NCBI GenBank assembly: GCA_037074705.1
Contig: CM073592.1
Coordinates: 26,880,629-26,944,628, forward strand
DNA length: 64,000 nt
DNA from: Zhengitettix transpicula
Lineage: Eukaryota > Arthropoda > Insecta > Orthoptera > Tetrigidae
Direction: 5' to 3'
In this document: positions 48,765 through 61,436 of the stretch, one piece after another
Position numbering within the stretch: the first letter of the stretch is position 1
Layout of the letters: every line of letters starts with the position of its first letter
Notes under the pieces: model-generated
Database searches by the model: none
Told to the model about the DNA's origin: nothing
Seen by the model: only the letters and a program-made list of their open reading frames with translations
Translations under genes and position numbers: made by a program

Positions 48765-49720
48765 TGTAATGCCAATTAATTAAGATATTAATTGTGAAAT
48801 TGAAAATCTAAATTGTTTGAGAAATCCTTTGTAGCGGTAGGAGCTTTTGAACTAACCATAGAAAATCCGGCTCCGGTCCTTTGTCGGGAGGTCCGTCAAA
48901 ATGGCGTATGCGCGCTCAAATTGCGAGGCGGGAAGACAGTTTGCATTAAGATATTGAGGAGTACAGTTCGTATGGAGATTTGGTGAGAGAGAGAGTTCAC
49001 GGAAAGACCTCGTCGAGGTATAACAGTTTGTGGAAGGAGAATTCAACAGGGTTGGCAATTAGCAGGACAAAGTAAAACATTCATAAAAAGTATAACGTCG
49101 AAACCTGCGAAGAAAAAGCAGTTTTTGTGTCCATAGCCGGTCAAAATAACAAAAGTTTCGGTTTAAGTCCGGAACAATAAAGACTACCCAATCGACAAAT
49201 CGCAGAATTGACCTAAGGCGAGCGGTCAACCGATAGATGGCGAAAGGAGGATCATCCGACGACATATAAAATATTTGGTGTAGAATCTGTGAGTTTAGAA
49301 GCAGTGTAAAAACCCGCAATAGTGTTTTCGAAAATTAAAGGTACCCTGGAATGCTGGGCAGACGTGAGTAACAGTTAAAAAAACAATTAATTATGTAAAC
49401 GTAATTGAAAGATAGCCGTCAGATTTCGTTCTCTTCTTTTGATTAAAATTGTTAATCAGAGTCAATCTTTTTAATTTCGTTCACAACTAAATTTCGTTCT
49501 AGTTTAATTGACGAGTAAATTTCTTTTTCTTTTAATTGTAATTTGTTGATGATAAGATTATAAATATTGTTGATTCGTCCATTATCAAACCCAGTTGTGA
49601 CCCTGAGAAATTCAATATTATAAATATGTAATTGTTTTAAATTATTGCCACAATAAATCTTTCGTTTGTAAAGTTTATTAATTCTTTTATTTAAATAACG
49701 CCTTTAATTTAATTATTACA
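48765..49720 (+). mobile_element. Divergent solo LTR, flanked by ATAT
   Basis: Starts TGTAATGCCAATTAATTAAG, ends TTTAATTATTACA, with ATAT at 48761-48764 and 49721-49724. The 3' part keeps CCATTATCAAACCCAGTT, GACCCTGAGA and AATAAATCTTTCGTTTG as in the other copies. The 5' two-thirds are different, so it is a second subfamily. Confidence 0.65.
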
Positions 49721-49812
49721 ATATATTAAGACGCGACGTTTCGACGACTAAAAGCTCTGTCGCCAACTTCTAGGCGAATGACGACAGAGCGTCTTAATAT
49801 ATTATATCCGTG

Positions 49813-50055
49813 TGAAGTACCCAATGCCCGACCTACCCGATGCAGGTTTTTCTAAGGTTTTCCCTGCATTCCTTTAGGCGAATGCCGGGTAGGATCCTTA
49901 AACCATAGCCCGGGGGCCCTAGTTAACCCTTGGCTACCTTCCTCTACCCTTCCGCATCCCCCCTTTCAAATCCCTTCCTATGCTATTAAAGGGGAGTTGC
50001 CCAAAGTGGATCACCCTCATGTAGCCTGTTGCCCTAAAAAAAAACAAAAAAAAAC
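49813..50055 (+). mobile_element. Retro-A copy, poly(A) intact
   Basis: Starts at GTACCCAATGCCCGACCTAC (5'-truncated) and ends GTAGCCTGTTGCCCT plus an A-rich tail. It interrupts the right arm of the foldback element. No target duplication is obvious. Confidence 0.8.
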
Positions 50056-50085
50056 CCGAGAACTTTTTATCCAATGATTCACTGA

Positions 50086-51694
50086 AGTTTTTCAGTTGTA
50101 CCCTGAATGCTTTTATTACACGTCTGTTTAATAATAAAAGATAATTTTTAAAAATGGCAAAAATAATGCCATAATACTCCGTACGGAAAAAGTTATAAAT
50201 TTTTTTTCAAAAAAAGCATTTTCAATTCAAAAGAAACTCTTATATAAAAATATTTGACAACATTGTCAATTAACAAAATAACCTGTGTAATTACACAAAC
50301 CTTCAATAGGTCTAATTTATTTGTTTACTCGTAAAATCTTTAAATCATAAGTCCATGGGTTTCCAGCAGGATACGACGGTCCAATCTCTTCCGATACCAT
50401 CATCTCTGCCAGCGGGAACAATAGTATCCTTCCAGTGCGACTCCGTCCTCAAATATTGCAAAAAAATTATTTTAAAACATTCCAGCAGCCTAATTGATCC
50501 AATAGACTGGTGTGGACGAGTTCAGTCCTCCTGATGCGTATTCCCTCAGAGGGTAGTTTTTCAACGCATTCGTTCAAGAATCCTGCGAGTCTGACTCAGA
50601 GTCCTCGGTGGACGCTGTGGTAATTCGCTGGGAAGGTTACTATGAAACAGGCAGACAATCGCCTAGAACGACGGTGAGCTTGGAAAGTTGGTCTTCAATT
50701 CGTGTCAGCGCGGCTAATCTAGAAGGCGCTTTCTCGGGTATCCGGGAAAGCTAGACAGAGATTTCGTCCTCCCGGAAAAAATACGCAAGTCTCCTCCCGC
50801 TCGTATTGTAATTGTAAATTCTCCCAATCATCCTTTATTGAAGGATATATATATAACAGTCAGCCCACTTTTACTTTAGTGATGAATCATCAATCCACAT
50901 TTCGTAGAAAGACGCAGTATTCAAAGACATACAGATGAGTACGCCAAATTTTATGTTAAAAATAATTAAATTTAATTTTGAATAGTTTGCTTTGATAATA
51001 CAATAAAAATATTTTATTTTGAAAGATACAGTATTTTATTCGATTATACGAATTATAAATTTAATTACGATGACAGAATTAATTTAAAGTAAAATCCGAG
51101 TCACATTAAATTCTAGAAGCGCATTGAATCCAGGGAGTTTCCATTAATGTTAATTAACTAATGAAAATATTGTTCAAGGAGCAAAACATTACGTCTGAGA
51201 CATGCGGTCGCATATTTTGCTTAACTAACGCAAGGACGAACAGCCCGTATGTCCTTTGATACTCTCCTTTAATGTCTTCTCATGTCTCCCACTCCAGCAT
51301 CATACTTTCGTTTATTCAAGCTCGTTAATCTGATAATCGTGACCGCCTTGAAGTCATCTAGAGGTTTTTTTCTGGCCCATAAACCATTTGGAATATCAGC
51401 ATTATTTTATTTCCTTTAATTTTATTTCTCTCAGCCTTGATATTCTTCTTACATCGTCCGGCCGCAACAAATTACTCCAAGAGAGAATGTCACAGGAGAG
51501 GGGAAAAAAATTAGGAAATTTATCAACAATTCGTATTAATAAATTTAATTATTTATCCTTTCACGTTAAAAAAATAAGGGATAATTTACGTAAACAAATT
51601 GTGTACTTTCTCTTGAATTATTATGTGTATATATTATAGTATGATGTAATTGATAAGTATATATTTTTTAAGAGTCACCCACGAGGTGGCCTTT
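50086..51694. other. Intergenic, nothing recognised
   Basis: About 1.6 kb. Part of 50380-50800 has higher GC, but no frame with recognisable motifs. A short TA run lies near 50848. Confidence 0.4.
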
Positions 51695-52215
51695 CTCCTT
51701 ACTAGAAATGGAAGGGATTGAAATGGGGTTGCGAAAGAGCCATAAGGTAACCAATTTTTTTTAGGGCAACAGGCTACATGAGGGTGATCCACTTGGGCAA
51801 CTCCCCTTTAATAGCATAGGAAGGGATTTGAAAGGGGGGATGCGGAAGGGTAAAGGAAGGTAGCCAAGGGTTAACTAGGGGCCCCGGGCTATATTTTAAG
51901 GATCCTACGCGGCATTCACCTAAAGAAATGCAGGGAAAACCCTAGAAAAACCTGCATCAAGTAGGTCGGGCATTGGGTACTTGTCCCACGCTCTTCCGAT
52001 AGCGGGAGAGGAGTTTGCTGTGGGGACGCAGCATTCCCTTCTCCGTGCCTCGATCAGTTTAGGAGGCAGCTGGCCGACTATTCTAATAGCAAGTTCTGTG
52101 ACTCCGGATCATACACCGCTAAATACAAAAGTTTCTCGGTTTGTAGTAAGCTTATTTCAAAACCAGAGAGAAAATGAGGCATCCCTTTAATAGCATAGAA
52201 AGGGATTCGCTCTTT
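51695..52215 (-). mobile_element. Retro-A copy with older fragments beside it
   Basis: Main copy 51765-52085: AGGGCAACAGGCTACATGAG ... CCAGCTGCC in inverse, full to the block CGACTATTC. Just before it, about 51700-51750 (GGAAGGGATTGAAATGGGG, AAGGTAACCAA) looks like an older remnant. CCCTTTAATAGCATAGAAAG at about 52182 is another short piece. Confidence 0.7.
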
Positions 52216-54124
52216 AGAAGTAATGTATGTTTAAATTTACACTTTGATGCCGCCCAGCTCCGTTACAGCAAATGTAGTCTTCCCCGCAGCACTACCGCAA
52301 CTTTGAAGCCACACGTACACTACAATTAGCATAGATAAAGAGAATAACTTTAATCATTAAAAAGGGAATTAGAATATTTTAACCAAATGGCCTTTTAACC
52401 TTTTACAAATTATTTAATGGAATTTTATTGATTGAATTAAAATGAATATTTATATGATTGTAATTATAATTATTAGGATATACAATGTTAAAGCAAGTAA
52501 TATTTTTACGGGTCTGTAATGTCGTATCGAATAAACCGTATTTACGAGTTATTTCGGACTTCACTGACACGGAGTTGCTAAAAAGGAATTTTTAACAATG
52601 ATAACATGACGGAAACATGACCGCAGTCGTAATTGTCTTCGGGATTTGCCTTCTCCATTCCTAAATAACAGAACCTGTCATCTGAAGCCGTTGAGACGTT
52701 TATGTTCCTCCGTTGATTGTACTGCAGATCGTTGTGTCCCGATTCCGTTCGTTGTACCTCCATGTTGAGGGCCTTCACCTCGAGACGACTTAAATACAGT
52801 AAGTCCTCAGTGCCAGAAGTACTTAATTTAAGCCACCAATAGCTGATACAACTGACAGCGTCCCAACGTAACGACAAAATTTCGCTACGTCGGAATTTCC
52901 AAGGACTCACCCGCGTGTTTCGTAATGATGAGCCGAGGGGAAAACAGGTTCTTCTGCAGAAAGTAGCCAACACATCCGCATTTCCGTAGAACTACGGAGT
53001 CACGCAATGTAAACATCCATATAAGTAAAACTGGAGGCCGAAAAAGTTGGAACGAACGCGGCGTCAGGCTTGTCCAGGAAAAGTGCTTCGTCACCTGCGA
53101 TCCCCTACTTAGGAAACTAGTTTTCATTGAAAAAAAAACTTTAAGTCTAGTCTAGTTTCTTAAACGTAAATATTAAATCCTCGGTCATCTATTTAGGAAC
53201 TATATAAATTAAAATAACTCAAGGACAGTAGAAAAGATCAATTTAGAAGGCAATGAAACTGAATTAAAGGATCAAGATGGAAAAATCTGGACCGGACCGT
53301 GGACCGAGTCTCACCTACAGTTCACTAGATCACGTTCTTCACGGCCAGGTACGGAGTAAACAACACCTCAATGTTAAATATAACTTACAGAAATATCCTG
53401 ATGAATACGGCCTGGGGTGAGGTCGAATGCTACAGACTGTACGGAGGTAAAATAAATATTATTGTGACTGTAAAAACGGTTTTCTTTATGTACGAAAAAT
53501 TCATATTATGAGTTCGAATCTATCCACATTTATATAAACATTATAAATGCTCGTAATGGAAGCGGTAATATTGGCTAATTTTATGCTAATATTGTAAATA
53601 AGTTGCACTTGTATAACGCAGAGAAACTTTGCAAACCTCTACAACACCCTCGGAGTTTCTCCAATACTCTGGTTCAGGTCTTCATAAACTTCTCAATTAG
53701 GAAAATACCCGTTCGAAATCAACTTATTTTTTTTTTTTACAAATTTCGTGATTAAATTAGGATATTTAAGGGTCCATTTGGAAATTTTAATCTTTTTATA
53801 TTGATAAATTTTACCAAATGAGACTATTGCAAATTAAATAATTCGCGCCGCTCTTGAAGAATTTTGTCCGAACGTTAAAATTTAGGGTGTTGTAGAAACG
53901 TCGTTCACACCTCATTCTATAGGTCGTAAAAATGAAGAATATTATGTCTCTTTCAGTTTCTGCACAGAACGCTCACACTTTAAGATAGATGCGTTGGTGG
54001 CGCATCCTAATCCGAAGCAAAGTTACGAAGAGCTCGCGCGTCCTCTGCGGTATTCAGATTTTACATTACTACTGAGAAAAAAATACTAGAATATTTAAAT
54101 AAAAATAAAGCCAAGAGTTCGAAA
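52216..54124. other. Intergenic, no gene called
   Basis: The - strand frame 52973-52578 is GC-richer and ends in a polar stretch (NVSTASDDRFCYLGMEKANP). I see no splice-supported gene or known domain. The rest is AT-rich and featureless. Confidence 0.4.
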
Positions 54125-54210
54125 ATCCATGCCCTCGCCGGGATTCGAGCGCGGGACTTCTATGATGCGAGGCAGCCACGCTGACACCTACACCACAGGA
54201 GGTCGGCGTA
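54125..54210 (-). repeat. tRNA-like sequence, probably SINE-derived
   Basis: The - strand reads GACCTCC, TGGTGTAGGTGTCAGCGTGG (A-box like), then GCGCTCGAATCCCGG (B-box like) and CGAGGGC. The acceptor ends pair only partly and the anticodon arm does not close, so I do not call a functional tRNA. Confidence 0.4.
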
Positions 54211-57200
54211 AATATTTATTGAGCTGCCCTCGTCATTTCTCCGCTCCAGTTAACTCGGTCTGGGCGTTTACGAACCTCTTCCATTTTTTTCCCCCTTCCA
54301 ACTACAACAGTTGTTCCATCTTCTTTTTCCAATTAGTATCATAATCGACAGATTTTTGAAAATTTGTTTTTCCCCAGTCTTTCCGAGGTCTTGGTGTTCT
54401 ATTAGTAGACATTCTTCTCATACGAGAAGTTGGCTTACGTCTAAGTTTTCCAAGAGGCTTCTGTCCAATGCAAGTTGTTGTCGAATATCATAATTCCTTA
54501 TATTGCCTTTTTTTGTCTTCTGGAGACAACCACGGAGGAATTTCATTACAGTTTCATAAAGTCAAAAAAGTCTGGTCGAGTGACTGTCGCCACTTCCAGT
54601 TCGTAAATATTAGTAAAACTTTATGAGAAAATCGTTTCGTCACTTGGTATTTGGATTGGAGTCCTTGAAGGATTCTCATGCAAGTCTGAAGTAACACACT
54701 GATTTCTTAGGTGCACTCGTTGCTATTCCTTAAAATATTATTGATCAAATACTTGTTATTTGGGACAAAACCTCTCTGGATATTGAAAGCCTGTGGATTT
54801 TTACGTCAAAGTGACATGCACCAAGAGATGTAGAATATTTCTTGGGCGCGGTTGTTATTTGGAGGATTTAGCGCCGGAAACACGGACGCGTTTCGTCTCT
54901 TTTGTTTTCCCCGCGAATGTGTAGACAAAAGAACCGCTTCCGTATCCGCAAAAATGTTGCAACGTAGGTCACTGGACACAAATAGAGGTCATGTCACCGT
55001 CAGCACGAGATCAGCAGTCGCCGAGTGACATAATCAACGTTGGAGGATTCATCTGTAAAGCTAGTGGCGTCGGGAGGTCGAAGTAAAAAGAGAGAGAGAC
55101 TCGTGTGGAATCAGAGCTGTGGAATGAGCATTCGAAGACTCTAGTGGGCAATGCAACAGTGGACTGTTGGAGCAATGGCTTAATTTCTGTTTACGTATTG
55201 CATTGTTTAAGTGAACCGTTTAACGATAAGGCAATGGCGATTATGAAAGTATCTTTGTAACTAATTACCAACAAACTCCATATCTAGACTGGAAAGAATC
55301 ACCAATGTCACTGTCAAACTGATAAGCATGGCCTTTGATGAGTTATCACCTCTTCGAAATATTCAGTTTATAGTTTTAATGCTCTACTTTGAAAATTAAA
55401 AACTTACTTTCAAAGGGACGTAAAAAAAATTCTAGCTGCTTGAATGTAAAATGAAATGCTTTTCTTTACAAAGGTCTTGGAGATAAAAAGCTTGGTGCAA
55501 AACACCGCAAGGTAAAGTAAAGTGAGCTTTAATCTTGGAGGAGCTCGTGGATGACCCAATGAGTCCGTCACCGGAGGTTGTAACGGGAAACGGTGTGCAA
55601 ATTATTAGCTCTTCCAGCCTGGAGGCTGGTCAACCGTGCGAAACCTGTGTGGCCCACTTTCACACCTGCGCAAAACTGCCCAAAAACTCTCTCTGTCTAA
55701 AAGCAAACGTGGGCCGAAGCAAAGTAGGTCCACGTGAGCAGGGGTCAAGGCTTCATGAACCGTGGAAAGGTCACGCAAACCGAAGAGACTGTTTATTCTA
55801 GCCGGGTCAAGACTGAGGAACAGACGTGATGGGAAAACATCATGGTTGTCGAGAAAAATGTAACAGATTAATTATATATATTAACTAATTCTATACTCAG
55901 GAAATTAGAGAATAATTGATATAATGCACAAAATAATTAATTTTAATTGCAAAAAATTAATTAACGAATACATCAGTGAGGAACTTTGACACAGTAAATA
56001 AAATAAAATAAGATGGAAGGTTGTAATATGTAAAAGTGAAAATATAGTAAATAAGAAAATTTAACGTAATATAAAATTGTGATGCATAAATGAGAGTATA
56101 ATTCTAGTATAAAAAAATTTAATTCTTAAATAAAAACTCTATTATAATTACCGTCTCTATGTTAATTTATTTCTTGAAATAGATTACAGACTATAATTGG
56201 TGATAATCTTACGTGTTACACTTTCGAATTGCCTGTCCTGTAGGTCTTTATCAAACACGAGATATACGTGAACTGAGGATAGAAACCAAAGATGACACAT
56301 GTCAGAGATTCTGCAGTAAAAATTCATAGATGTCGTTAAAGCCAATCGTATCTTGTTTTAAGTTAATGGAATTGAGGTTAGTTTTTTGTGCAAATATTCA
56401 GAGACTTTTCTTTTTATAATAGGATTCATTCATCTATAATAGATTTTTTTTTGCAAATTCGAACATATGTTTTAATTGTGAACAATATTTAGTTATGTGG
56501 CCATGTTTGTAATCTGGAAAAATATTTGATCATAAATTGATAGAATAGGACATTTCTAAATTATCCTCAATAGATCTGAAACACTGCATTGGGTAATCGT
56601 ATTATAATCTACTAAATATATAGAAAGAGAAAAACGTGTTTAATAAAAATAAGGTAAAGTCGTAAGGAATAAAAATAGTGAATTACACCGAAAATTTGTA
56701 GAAAGGTGAACCGCGACGTCAGAAAGATACGGAAATGGTTTAAACTGTTGAATTAGTCCATGACAGATGGTAGAAATGACTACCTGGTAGATGTTGCGAC
56801 GACTATTCACTCGGGTGACGCCGACAGACCTAAATAAATACAAGTACTAAGACCGTCTCAGAGCTGTTAGGCTATGGTGAGATGTGATCCAGGATGCATC
56901 GCGGCGATGCCAAAATATGAACCTGATTGTCCTTTTTCCTGCGACAGACGGAAACTGTGTTGTGAACGTTAAAAATTTAATTTCGAGAGCGCCACAGTTC
57001 AAAGAAGGTCGAACGTCGTGTGATAACGAATCCTTAGACCCTGGACATCGAAAGGGAGGAGTGATGATGGTATTGCATGTAAATTCAGTTCAAGAACAAG
57101 TACGATAAGAGAATAATCTGGCAGAACACACGTGCGGTCTCCTCTTCAGATAGTAACGAAGGCGATAAACAAAATAAGGGTGTTAGTAGAATAAATTAGT

Positions 57201-58132
57201 AAGACATGTGAAGGACAGAACAAAAAAAAGCATAAATTTTGTAAGATACTACAAAGGCCATATTAAAGGAAAAGGTATAAAGAAGCCAATTATGTCCCCA
57301 AAGTAGGTCCTAGTTTTGTATTTGAGATACATAACACTCAGTCTACAAAACGAACCTTTCGTCCACGTATGTAAGGCTGAAAAGAAAACATAGTTACCGT
57401 CTCCTGGTTTTATTTTCCTAAGACAAGCCTCTGAGAAATTGAAACATTTGAGATATATCCGCATTACAGCACAAGGTGGTTAAAAAACTTTCTATTACTG
57501 CAACACGCATCATCAGCGAAGTCGTGGGTTTTTTCTTGAGCTCGCTTGTAAATAAGAAGCGGGTTATTTCGTAAATAAATTTGCTTTCACAGGTTAGGGG
57601 CTGGACTGACTAGTCCTAATTGTCGTCACAGAGCAGCTACCATATTTGCTTGGGTCACGCAATGGCAAACGTGCACTGTTCCTCACAAAAATTGAGCGGC
57701 GCTTCCTGAATGCTACCCGCTCGGTTCACTTTGTTTAATCGACTCTTATTGGCTACATTGCGAGTCAAGTGAACGGTCGATTGAAACCTCTAGGAAAAGT
57801 GTATTTTGCAGTTACACACTGATTTTTCTTTCATAGAATTCAATTTTTGTGAATCATGGCAAATATTTTCACAGCATTCGAGACCGTTCCTCGAAAATTT
57901 TCATAGTTTAAAAAAATGCACTTCCTACTGTGAAAATACTAATGCCACCTAAATACCACTTTCTTGCATCGAAGTGAATGATGAACACGCAGCTAGAGAA
58001 ACCAGTCATGTGCTCATATGTAAATAATGCGGACTTTAGCAGCCAGTTTTGTTACATGACGATAAATACGAGCAGCAGACCGCAAATAAATGTATATAAG
58101 ATCCTGAAGTCACCACTCATGCACATGGACAA
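54211..58132. other. Intergenic, nothing recognised
   Basis: Nearly 4 kb without a supported gene. The longest frame, + 55535-55801 (MEELVDDPMSPSPEVVTGNG...), is GC-richer but has no known motif or clear splice sites. The remainder is AT-rich. Confidence 0.4.
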
Positions 58133-58134
58133 TA

Positions 58135-59358
58135 CAGAGTGGCCCAAAAAAAATGTATCCACTGGTTAACGGCCCATAACTTGCAAACTAATTGACGGAG
58201 TTGTCTCATTTTTGGTGAAAGTGTAGCTCTTCAAGTCCAACTTAAATATATCTCTGTAGGTGTTCGAAATGGTTACCATTAAAATCCACACAATCAAACG
58301 ATGTCGCCGAACTGCAGCACGAACTACTGACTGCAACGTGTTCAGTTGGATCTTTGCACATGAATGTATGATGGATTCTCCAAGTTCATCCAATGTGCGT
58401 GGCTTTTGACGATAAACGACGTCCTTTAGTGTTCCCCACAGGTAAAAGTCCAGAGGGAACGTGGTGGCTACCCTACAGCACCTCTACGGCCTATCCATCT
58501 TCCTGGTAGATTTTCGTCGAGATTGTGGTAGTTGGCTGGGGCACCATCTTATACAAGTCTTGGATGGCAGGTAAAATGGATGTTTGAAGCTTCTGAAGGT
58601 ACAACTCACCGGTAACTGTACCGTCAAAGAAGAATGGCCCCGGTAAGACAACCCACACCACACATTTACTCCTGGCTTTGTCTACATGGACGTTTGGATT
58701 TTCGGCGGCCCAGTAGATGCAATTGTGGCGATTTACTGTACCATTGAGTTTGAACTCAGACCACACAATCATCTCCGCAAACTCTTCATCGTTGCGCACC
58801 ATGTTATTAAACCACTCGCTGTACTCCATCTGAATCGTCCTCGTTCATTGCGTGTACCAATCTTGGGATGTAGCACTTCCACTTTGCTGTCTTCACTTGA
58901 GCGACTTACTCCAGTTTCACGGACACACAGACTTCTGTGGTGAATTGTTGTAACACAAGATGGGACTTGTTACTGTTACGTGTCGTCCAGATCGTTGTTT
59001 GTGTACATCTTTAACACAGCCTTCGGCTTCAAATTTCTCTCGAATGCGACGAATCGTTAAACGTGTCGGTGGCTCTGTTTGATACACATTTCGCCATTGC
59101 ACCTCATTAATGTTTTCGTACTTTAAATACCACTTTAAAACAGACTTCCTTTCATCAAATGTAAGCCTTACTCGAGTAACAGGGTACAACTAACAATAAA
59201 ACTACCTGGCGACTGTCATCTGACAAAACAAAACAACGCTTGTGTGGCAATTGCCGGAACTACAAACTATTACACTACCAAAAAATGAGACAACTTCGTC
59301 AATTAGTTTGCAAGTTATGGACTGTTAACCAGTGGATACATTTTTTTGGGCCCCTCTG
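58135..59358 (-). mobile_element. Complete mariner-type DNA transposon
   Basis: Bounded by inverted ends beginning CAGAG(T/G)GGCCC(A), followed by near-identical inner sequence for about 80 bp (TGTATCCACTGGTTAAC, ACTTGCAAACTAATTGACG). TA flanks both sides (58133-58134 and 59359-59360), the target duplication of the IS630-Tc1-mariner superfamily. Length is 1224 bp. The arms differ at a few positions, so it is a moderately young but no longer active copy. Confidence 0.9.
58166..59189 (-). pseudogene. Broken mariner-type transposase
   Basis: The - strand holds three parts in different frames. An N-terminal helix-turn-helix block at about 59189-58917 (LTFDERKSVLKWYLKYENIN, PPTRLTIRRIREKFE) resembles the DUF4817 DNA-binding domain. 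A catalytic block at about 58829-58491 has GTVNRHNCIYWAAENPNVHV, PFFFDGTVTGELYL and YQEDG. A C-terminal block at about 58437-58166 has PLDFYLWGTLKDVVYRQKP. The first catalytic Asp region is shortened (VWSEFKLNG), and frameshifts separate the blocks, including one next to the second Asp. It cannot make transposase as it stands. Confidence 0.88.
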
Positions 59359-59360
59359 TA

Positions 59361-60106
59361 TTAAACTAAAAAAAAAACCACCAGCAGTGTACAATATTAA
59401 TAAAGCGTAGGTTGTAATGATTAATAAATATATATTTTTTAAATAAATCTATGTTGTCCCACGTCACTCGTTTATCTCACCTAAGCCTAAATATTACTAT
59501 AAGAATTTATTTCAACGCAACATTAATACCTGCATTGCTTTGTTTTTATAGGTTATGCAGACTGTTCCACTCCCCAAATGTCCCATATAAAAAGTTGGTA
59601 ATTGTTTTCTCGCTCTAAATTTTCACAAATACAATTTTTTTAATTTTATTTTAGTATTTCTCGGGGTCCTGATTAATCGAATACGAATAAAATGTTTCTG
59701 CCGAAGTTTATAAACAACAAATTACGTTATTGGTAATAATATTTTCACAAGTTACTTCGCGGATTGAGTGTGACCACGTGAGTGTGTTGAAGGTAATAAG
59801 ATATCACTATCTCTCACTGTATAGCTTCTTCTGAATCAGCTCCCTAATTACAGAAAAAAGTGCAAAATGTTAAAGAAAATGGTAGCAAATTATATTTATT
59901 TTCTTTGTATATAATAAAGATAAACCGTGCACTTTGCACTAAAAGTTTTCGGAAGATAATTACATGCAAAAGATATGGTAATGACAATTCGAGATAAGGT
60001 AAACCGAATACTCAAAGTTCCTAATAATTTTCCTCGTGGTGAAATACTAACACACAAAATTTTTTGAATTGAATTGGAAAGGAACGTGATGGAAATACAA
60101 CTAAGT
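59361..60106. other. Spacer, nothing recognised
   Basis: AT-rich, no gene or bounded repeat seen. Confidence 0.45.
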
Positions 60107-60116
60107 TCTCAGAGTG

Positions 60117-60402
60117 TTTTTCTTTTAGGGTAACAGGCTACATGAGGGTAATCCACATGGTGGCAACTCACCTTTAATAGCATAGGAAGGGTAGAGGAAG
60201 GTAGCCAAGGGTTAACTAGGGCCCCCTGGCTACGGTTTAAGGATCCTACCCGGCATTCGCCTAAAAGCAATGCAGGGAAAACCCTAGAAAAACCTGCATC
60301 AGGTAGGTCGGGCATTGGGTACTTGTCCCACGCCCTTCCAATAGCGGGAGAAGAGTTTGCTGTGGGGACGCACCATTCCCTTCTCCGTACCTCGACCAGT
60401 AC
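60117..60402 (-). mobile_element. Retro-A copy with 10-bp target duplication
   Basis: A T-rich run and TAGGGTAACAGGCTACATGA at the left run to CCGTACCTCGACCAG at the right. TCTCAGAGTG flanks it at 60107-60116 and 60403-60412. It lacks a block between AGCATAGGAAGGG and TAGAGGAAGG that other copies have. Confidence 0.85.
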
Positions 60403-60412
60403 TCTCAGAGTG

Positions 60413-61436
60413 GGAAGAATAATATTGAAGAAATTAAATAAAAAACTGATTATAACAGGCGGAGTAAGACTAAATCTTCAGATGCATTTGTCAACTCATC
60501 TTAAGGACATATGTGATTTATTAGAAAACCAAACTAAAGCTCTGTTGATAATTGGAATTATAATTGGAATTCGGATGCGGATTTTAATAATTAAACGGTA
60601 TTAACAATTAGTCATTTGATTGTAAAAAAAAATACTTGTTGATATGAGTGTACCTGCAGAGCATCCTCTAGATCTTCTCTCAAATCTAAATTAGTAGAAA
60701 ATGGCCAACAGTCATTTAGAAACATTAAAAGCCACAAATAACAGACATAACTAAAAATTCAACGTAACGTTTCTTCCTTTTCTTAAGCGGCCGTTTCAGA
60801 CGTTATATTTTTAACGAAAAAATTTCTATTTGTTCTGAATGTTTTCCTTCTCATTACGGCCATTGAAATTGATAGAGTTTGAATTTTTTTTTTCTCTTAT
60901 ATTGGTATTGTAATTTCTGAATTCAGAACATGTATAAATAGTTTCATTAATAACATAACGTCTGAAGAGGACTCTAAAAAGAAAGGTAAGAAACGTTACG
61001 GTGAATTTTAAGTTACGTTGTATCCGTTACTATTGGTTTTTGTGAAGTTAATGTGCTGAATGTCGGCCATTTTGTACTAATTTACATTTTATGCCAGACG
61101 TTGTTTTATATTTTAATTTACATATTCACGCAAATCTGTAATTTCTTTCATCTCTCGTGCCCTCGCAACTTTTGTCTCCATTTCTGTCCGCCTGCTGCCT
61201 CCTGCCGTCCATCAGACAACGGATTACTCGACATATAGCGAAACGACTCAGGCGACATGTTTCGTAACGAATCATAAAAACGTCTTCTTCAAGGGGGAAA
61301 CATAAACGCGTGATTTAGCGGATGTCACTTGCTGATAAATGACTCAACCGGAATTATTCACACCGCTGTGTGTAACTGACAAGAAAAAAAATTGTCGAGA
61401 CACGGAGAATTAAATGTTGCGCCCCCCCACACATAA
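60413..61436. other. Spacer with paired CGAAACGT-type motifs
   Basis: No gene. GTCTGAAGAGGACTC ... AAGAAACGTTACG lies at 60960-61000. An inverse motif (CGACATGTTTCGTAACG ... GTCTTCTTCAAG) lies at about 61250-61295, and an inverse AACGTAACGTTTCTTCC at about 60763. Confidence 0.45.

Larger units (their letters stand above)
48721..50085. mobile_element. Foldback element split by two insertions
   Basis: Left end TTGGATAAAAAGTTCCCGG (about 48725) and right end CCGAGAACTTTTTATCCAAT (about 50057-50076) are inverse partners. The central CGACGTTTCGACGACTAAAA matches 34594-34772. A divergent LTR occupies 48765-49720 and a Retro-A copy 49813-50055. Removing both mentally leaves a single foldback element. 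Confidence 0.75.

Noticed and set aside
51981..52190. Small proteins starting MSHALPIAGEE or MPDLPDAGF
   Set aside because: These are translations of Retro-A copies, present wherever the repeat is present and broken differently in each.
54125..54210. Functional tRNA gene
   Set aside because: The B-box is good but the anticodon arm does not pair and the acceptor ends match only partly.
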